A stretch of 64,000 nucleotides of DNA from Candidatus Nanoarchaeia archaeon (GTDB lineage: Archaea > Nanobdellota > Nanobdellia > SCGC-AAA011-G17 > JACPNG01): contig JAQTMY010000001.1 of the NCBI GenBank assembly GCA_028714095.1, positions 445,172 to 509,171 on the forward strand. Direction: 5' to 3'. Below, in pieces: positions 59,834 through 64,000 of the stretch. Position 1 is the stretch's first letter; the number at the start of each line of letters is the position of its first letter. The position numbers and the translations under genes are program-made. The notes below the pieces were generated by a model. The model was not told where the DNA came from and did not search any database. It saw only the letters and a program-made list of their open reading frames with translations.

Positions 59834-60670
59834 TTATTTGGCATGAAATTCCAAAACATCTTCATCATGTAATATATAATTTAATCCAACTTGGGCTCCT
59901 TCAAATTTGACAAATTTCCCCCACACTCTTGCAAACTTGAATTTCTTGATAAAATCTTTATGAACTTTTTCAGCCACATCCTTAACAGTAGAACCTTTAG
60001 GCAAAGCTATCGGCGGATAGTCTTTTTCTTTCTGCGGCTGTTTTGTATAAACTTTAATTAAGTTTAATTTTTCCCATATAATATCAGGCAAATTTTGTTG
60101 TTTTTTATATTCTAAAATATTCAATTTTTCATCTCTTAATTCATTATATAATAATTTTCTCTCAGCTTCATTATTGTACATTAATATAACCAAATTAGAA
60201 ATTCTTATTATTGACATAAAAGCCAGACCGTTTTTTGTATTTTCAAAATCCTTGACTATTGCAGGAACTTCTATTATTTGTATCTTGATTCCTTTATAGT
60301 CCATAACCCCTATCTCTGGTTCCTGTGTTGTAAATGGATACTCTGAAATTAAGGGGTTTGAGTTGGTTAATTTTTTCAACAATGTTGATTTCCCGGAATT
60401 TGTTGTCCCCGCCAAAACAACTGTAGCCGCGCCCTCTTTTTTTATTGAATACTTTGCTTTTTTCCCTTTCTTCTGTTTTTTTTCCTTGTCAACTAATTCT
60501 TTATATTTGGCAATCTTTGTTTTTATTTCTTTTAACAAACCTTCAGAGGATTTATGTTTAGGAGCAGTCCTATACATTTCCTTTAAAGTTTCTAATTTTT
60601 CCTGTACAGTAGATGCTTCATGGAACTTACGTTCTGCTTTTCCAAACTCTAATCCTGCATTAATTGGCAT
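59834..60670 (-). CDS. DRG/Rbg-like GTPase with TGS domain
   Basis: LAGTTNSGKSTLLKKLTNSNPLISEYPFTT, C-terminal LPKGSTVKDVAEKVHKDF. Confidence 0.88.
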   Translation of the reverse strand: MPINAGLEFGKAERKFHEASTVQEKLETLKEMYRTAPKHKSSEGLLKEIKTKIAKYKELVDKEKKQKKGKKAKYSIKKEGAATVVLAGTTNSGKSTLLKKLTNSNPLISEYPFTTQEPEIGVMDYKGIKIQIIEVPAIVKDFENTKNGLAFMSIIRISNLVILMYNNEAERKLLYNELRDEKLNILEYKKQQNLPDIIWEKLNLIKVYTKQPQKEKDYPPIALPKGSTVKDVAEKVHKDFIKKFKFARVWGKFVKFEGAQVGLNYILHDEDVLEFHAK

Positions 60671-60720
60671 GTTATTTGTTTAGAAAACATTTTTAAATAC
60701 TTTTTCATATTCTAAATGAG

Positions 60721-61260
60721 ATGATTGACCTTTCAGTACTAAACCCAAACGAAGCTACCTTAGTTGTAAAGCTAATTTCTGCTATCGTTATTTTATTTTT
60801 AGGTTATATTTTTGGAAGGATTTTAACCAATCTTTTGAAGAATATCCTCTCTAATCTTGAAATTGACAGGATTTTGAGAACAGAGACAAGATTCAAATTT
60901 AAAATTGAGTCAAGGCTCATCGCATTGTTAAAATACGGAATCTACTTGTTTACAATATTCCTTGCACTAAATCAATTAGGTATTAATCCAAGTATTGTTT
61001 ATATTATTGTATTTCTTGGTGTTCTGTTTGTTATAATCCTTATTGGCCTTAATGTCATAGATGTAATCCCAAATATTATTTCCGGATTAAAGATAAAGCA
61101 TAAAAAAATAATAAGAAACAACCAATATATTCATGTTGGTAATTTTGAAGGCACAGTCATCCATATTGGTTTGATTGAAACAAGGTTAAAACACAAAGAA
61201 CATTTTTTGATTATTCCTAATTCTGTTATAACAAAGAATAAAGTTAAGGTAAAAACTTGA
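60721..61260 (+). CDS. MscS-like mechanosensitive channel family protein
   Basis: Multiple TM segments then NVIDVIPNIISGLKIKHKKIIRNNQYIHVGNFEGTVIHIGLIETRLK. Confidence 0.7.
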   Translation: MIDLSVLNPNEATLVVKLISAIVILFLGYIFGRILTNLLKNILSNLEIDRILRTETRFKFKIESRLIALLKYGIYLFTIFLALNQLGINPSIVYIIVFLGVLFVIILIGLNVIDVIPNIISGLKIKHKKIIRNNQYIHVGNFEGTVIHIGLIETRLKHKEHFLIIPNSVITKNKVKVKT

Positions 61261-61317
61261 AAGAGTTACGAATTTTCTAAAATAGATTTTATTAAGGTTT
61301 TAAGATTTATTGCTAAT

Positions 61318-61740
61318 ATGACAGACGAATACAAAGACAAGTTATTAGTTTCATTAGCTTCTGTGGTGCTTTCCTCATCTTCATATAGTAAAATAGATAA
61401 AATATTAGATTATAATAAATTATTTGAAGGTACAGGGGAAGATCTGCTGTCTGAGATTATTGTTGATAAAAGAGATATCTTAAATATATCCCCTGACAAA
61501 CTAGAATTAATTGACCAGCTTAGACGATGGATTTGGGAGGATCAAAACCTAGGCTATTGTTGTAAACTCTTCCTTAGTGTATCTTCGAGTAATCTCCCGG
61601 ATAAGGCATTTTTTTTAGAAGATAAACTCTCTTCTCTTGACCTCGGGCGATATATCTATAAGTCCTCACTTGAAACAGGAGGGGGATTAATTGAAATTCC
61701 CACCTTAAAGATAGATGCTACTCTTGAATTGGGAATGTAG
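61318..61740 (+). CDS. Hypothetical protein
   Basis: 140-codon ORF; no family recognised. Confidence 0.5.
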   Translation: MTDEYKDKLLVSLASVVLSSSSYSKIDKILDYNKLFEGTGEDLLSEIIVDKRDILNISPDKLELIDQLRRWIWEDQNLGYCCKLFLSVSSSNLPDKAFFLEDKLSSLDLGRYIYKSSLETGGGLIEIPTLKIDATLELGM

Positions 61741-61817
61741 TGATACTATCTTTGTCAATAATAGGCAACAACATCCCTAGATTGTTACCCATTATCCTTA
61801 AATGAGGGATTTTTATC

Positions 61818-62024
61818 TTATAATCCATTATAAAAACCCTCGTCATAATTGTAAAAATAATGTTCGTCATCAAAATCTATAGAGCCTCCTTGGATATACT
61901 TTTTATATCTTTCTTCTACCTTTTTAGCCACTAGTTCTTTAAACCTTTCTTTCTGTTGTTTCAGATGGTCTTCTATTATCTCATCAAAATTCGGAACCTC
62001 TTTTTTAAGTTCAAGAATGCTCAC
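61818..62024 (-). CDS. Hypothetical small protein
   Basis: 68-aa charged ORF in an otherwise empty interval. Confidence 0.45.
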   Translation of the reverse strand: MSILELKKEVPNFDEIIEDHLKQQKERFKELVAKKVEERYKKYIQGGSIDFDDEHYFYNYDEGFYNGL

Positions 62025-62118
62025 ATAATTTCAGAGTAACCCTCATCTAAATACTTTTCGAAAGTCTTTCGGTTATTTTTGAGTTAATAATTAAGATTAG
62101 AGAACATAAGAAAGGCTT

Positions 62119-62574
62119 ATGAAATATTTATTTTTAATATTTGCATTGTTTTTAGTCTCCTGCTCTTCCCTAGTTTATGAGAAAAATTCAGATTTTCAGA
62201 AAGAAGGCCCATTCCTAGTTACAAATGTTGTTGATGGAGATACTTTAGACTTGGAAAATTATGGAAGGATAAGAATGTCTGGGATAAATACTCCTGAAAA
62301 AAAGGAATGTTATTATCAGGAAGCAAAGGATAAATTAAGTTATTTAGTTCTTGGAAAAGAAGTTTATGTTGAACCAGATTATTCTCTTGAGGATAAATAC
62401 AAGAGAAAATTAAGATATATCTACCTTGATGATGTTTTGGTTAATTCAGTTATGGTAAGGGAAGGTTATGCAAGAGTATTTGACAAATATAAAGATGATA
62501 CAAGAAAATATTCTGAGCTTAAAAAACTTGAAAGCTTTGCTGTTAAAAGTAAGTTAGGTGTTTGGAGTTGTTAA
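62119..62574 (+). CDS. Thermonuclease (SNase) family lipoprotein-like protein
   Basis: VVDGDTLDLENYGRIRMSGINTPEK; N-terminal signal with LVSCSS lipobox-like motif. Confidence 0.85.
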   Translation: MKYLFLIFALFLVSCSSLVYEKNSDFQKEGPFLVTNVVDGDTLDLENYGRIRMSGINTPEKKECYYQEAKDKLSYLVLGKEVYVEPDYSLEDKYKRKLRYIYLDDVLVNSVMVREGYARVFDKYKDDTRKYSELKKLESFAVKSKLGVWSC

Positions 62575-62615
62575 ATCAAAATCTTTAAATATATCTTTGA
62601 TTATATAAATTCCAT

Positions 62616-62888
62616 ATGAAAAAGAAAAGAGGCGTAGTTAAAAAAACTAAAAGAGATCTTACACCATTTTTCTCCATAGTTGCAATTCTTATAATTGTTT
62701 TGATCGTTTTTCTTGTACTAAGACAAAAACCAGCATCAACTGAAACACAAAAAGAATTGGATAAGACTACCGGAGGAGTTGTTGTATGTGGTCAGGATTT
62801 TCCCTGCGGTAACTTTGATGGAGTTTGCCCAGAAGATTATGGTGCTAAATGCAAATGTTATGATCCAGATTGTGAGGTGAAACAATGA
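62616..62888 (+). CDS. Small membrane protein with Cys-rich C-terminus
   Basis: Single TM then VVCGQDFPCGNFDGVCPEDYGAKCKCYDPDC. Confidence 0.6.
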   Translation: MKKKRGVVKKTKRDLTPFFSIVAILIIVLIVFLVLRQKPASTETQKELDKTTGGVVVCGQDFPCGNFDGVCPEDYGAKCKCYDPDCEVKQ

Positions 62889-63580
62889 AGAAAATAATAT
62901 TATTTTGTTTAAGTCTGATATTCTTGATGAGCTTTAGTGTTTATGCTCCTACAACAGGAGTTGAAGGTTCATCCTTAAAAACCACCGAAGATTTTGGGAC
63001 TGGTTATTGTGATTGTGCTCAAGATTCCTGTGAGGTTTGTACTTCAGTTACAGAAGATAGCTGTGTTACAGGAAATGCCTATTGTTGGATGGAAGGTCCT
63101 ATTATTGCTAGGGTAGGATGTGCTGATTCTGGAAGTTGTGCAGGATGTAGATGTGTTTGTACAAAAGATTCTTATTCATGCTCAAAAAATAAAGATTGCT
63201 GCTCTGGAAATTGTGTAAATAATAAATGTGGAGCTGCAGCTTGTGGTGGAGTAGGTCAGGCTTGCTGTACTAATGATGCTTGTAGTCTTGATACAGTATA
63301 TTGCTCAAAACAATACTATGATGTTAATGGAGTTCTAAAAACAGTCAGTCCTCACTGTTGTTATAAAGGACAGTACTGGGATCCAAATAAAAACTCTTGT
63401 TGGGATAATGAAGATTGTAATACTGTAAAGCTATGTCCTGTCGTGTTTGGTACTCCCTGGGAAAAATTCTTCCAGAATCCAATGTGTATATATAAATCAA
63501 CTAGTTGGTTAGCTTGTTGCTCAGCAGGAAGTATATATGGAACCGATGCCTCTGACTATAAAGCAGTAATAATTTATTAA
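62885..63580 (+). CDS. Secreted Cys-rich protein
   Basis: Signal peptide; CSKNKDCCSGNCVNNKCG disulfide-rich repeats. Confidence 0.65.
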   Translation: MKKIILFCLSLIFLMSFSVYAPTTGVEGSSLKTTEDFGTGYCDCAQDSCEVCTSVTEDSCVTGNAYCWMEGPIIARVGCADSGSCAGCRCVCTKDSYSCSKNKDCCSGNCVNNKCGAAACGGVGQACCTNDACSLDTVYCSKQYYDVNGVLKTVSPHCCYKGQYWDPNKNSCWDNEDCNTVKLCPVVFGTPWEKFFQNPMCIYKSTSWLACCSAGSIYGTDASDYKAVIIY

Positions 63581-63606
63581 AAAAAGAAAGAATAAAGAAT
63601 CTAAAT

Positions 63607-64000
63607 TTAGTATTTAGATCCGATTGGACTTCTTGAAGCTAACTTAACAGCTCTGTAACCAAAGTCATTTAGGTCAGTTCCATCTTTTGACCAATCTTTC
63701 ATAACATCCAATGTTCCATCTTCAGCATCAAGTCCTGCTCCTAAACCAGGAAGTAACTCTCCAAAAATATCTGGCATGTCTGTATTGTATTTAAGTTCTA
63801 CTTCACTATTTAATACAATATCTCCATTCATATGCTGGCTTTCTGAATGTCCTGGTAGAAGATAATCTCCAATATGTACTAACCATCCTCTGCCATTAAA
63901 ATCATTTCCATTGGTAACATTTATGTTGTATTTACCAACAGTTGCATTCCTTAATTTAGCAACACCATCGTTAATGTTGTTATAGGTTTCAGGTGGTACT
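63607..64000 (-). CDS. Secreted/S-layer-like protein, C-terminal part, truncated by window edge
   Basis: Reading frame continues upstream of the tracked ATG (VPPETYNNINDGVAKLRNATVGKYNINVTNGNDFNGRGWLVHIGDYLLPGHSESQHMNGD..) to the window end. Confidence 0.45.
   Translation of the reverse strand, partial: VPPETYNNINDGVAKLRNATVGKYNINVTNGNDFNGRGWLVHIGDYLLPGHSESQHMNGDIVLNSEVELKYNTDMPDIFGELLPGLGAGLDAEDGTLDVMKDWSKDGTDLNDFGYRAVKLASRSPIGSKY

Noticed and set aside
1-64000. CRISPR array or transposase/IS element
   Set aside because: No regularly spaced repeats, transposase motifs or flanking terminal repeats were seen by eye; a dedicated scan (CRISPRCasFinder, ISEScan) would be needed for certainty.

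Overview
Archaeal chromosome window, AT-rich and gene-dense, with DPANN-like gene content (Woese-/Pacearchaeota-like by inference). Housekeeping genes include YchF, Kae1, XPD, EF-1alpha/EF-2, S10, SecD/SecF, FtsZ, GatD/GatE, ThiI, GlmS, AMP phosphorylase, a presenilin-family protease and a grpE-dnaK-dnaJ operon. Three tRNA genes are visible: Pro(GGG), Ser(GGA) and Gly(TCC). Main second-look items: (1) the tRNA-Ser gene folds best with two introns (31 nt inside the anticodon stem, 12 nt at 37/38), both with bulge-helix-bulge geometry, leaving an 8-nt microexon that carries the anticodon; (2) a ~5.7 kb insertion between EF-1alpha and rps10 contains an atypical protein kinase, a PhoU/AbrB-like protein and a run of orphan genes with bacterial-type intrinsic terminators; (3) a second orphan cassette of similar style next to a regulator flanked by twin palindromes; (4) an ORF without a normal start codon downstream of a LigD-Pol/primase-like protein; (5) a structured, unannotated segment upstream of ftsZ; (6) a chaperone operon ending in a presenilin-like protease, with a palindromic candidate operator. 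No CRISPR array was seen. All family names come from reading protein motifs by eye; no database search was run.
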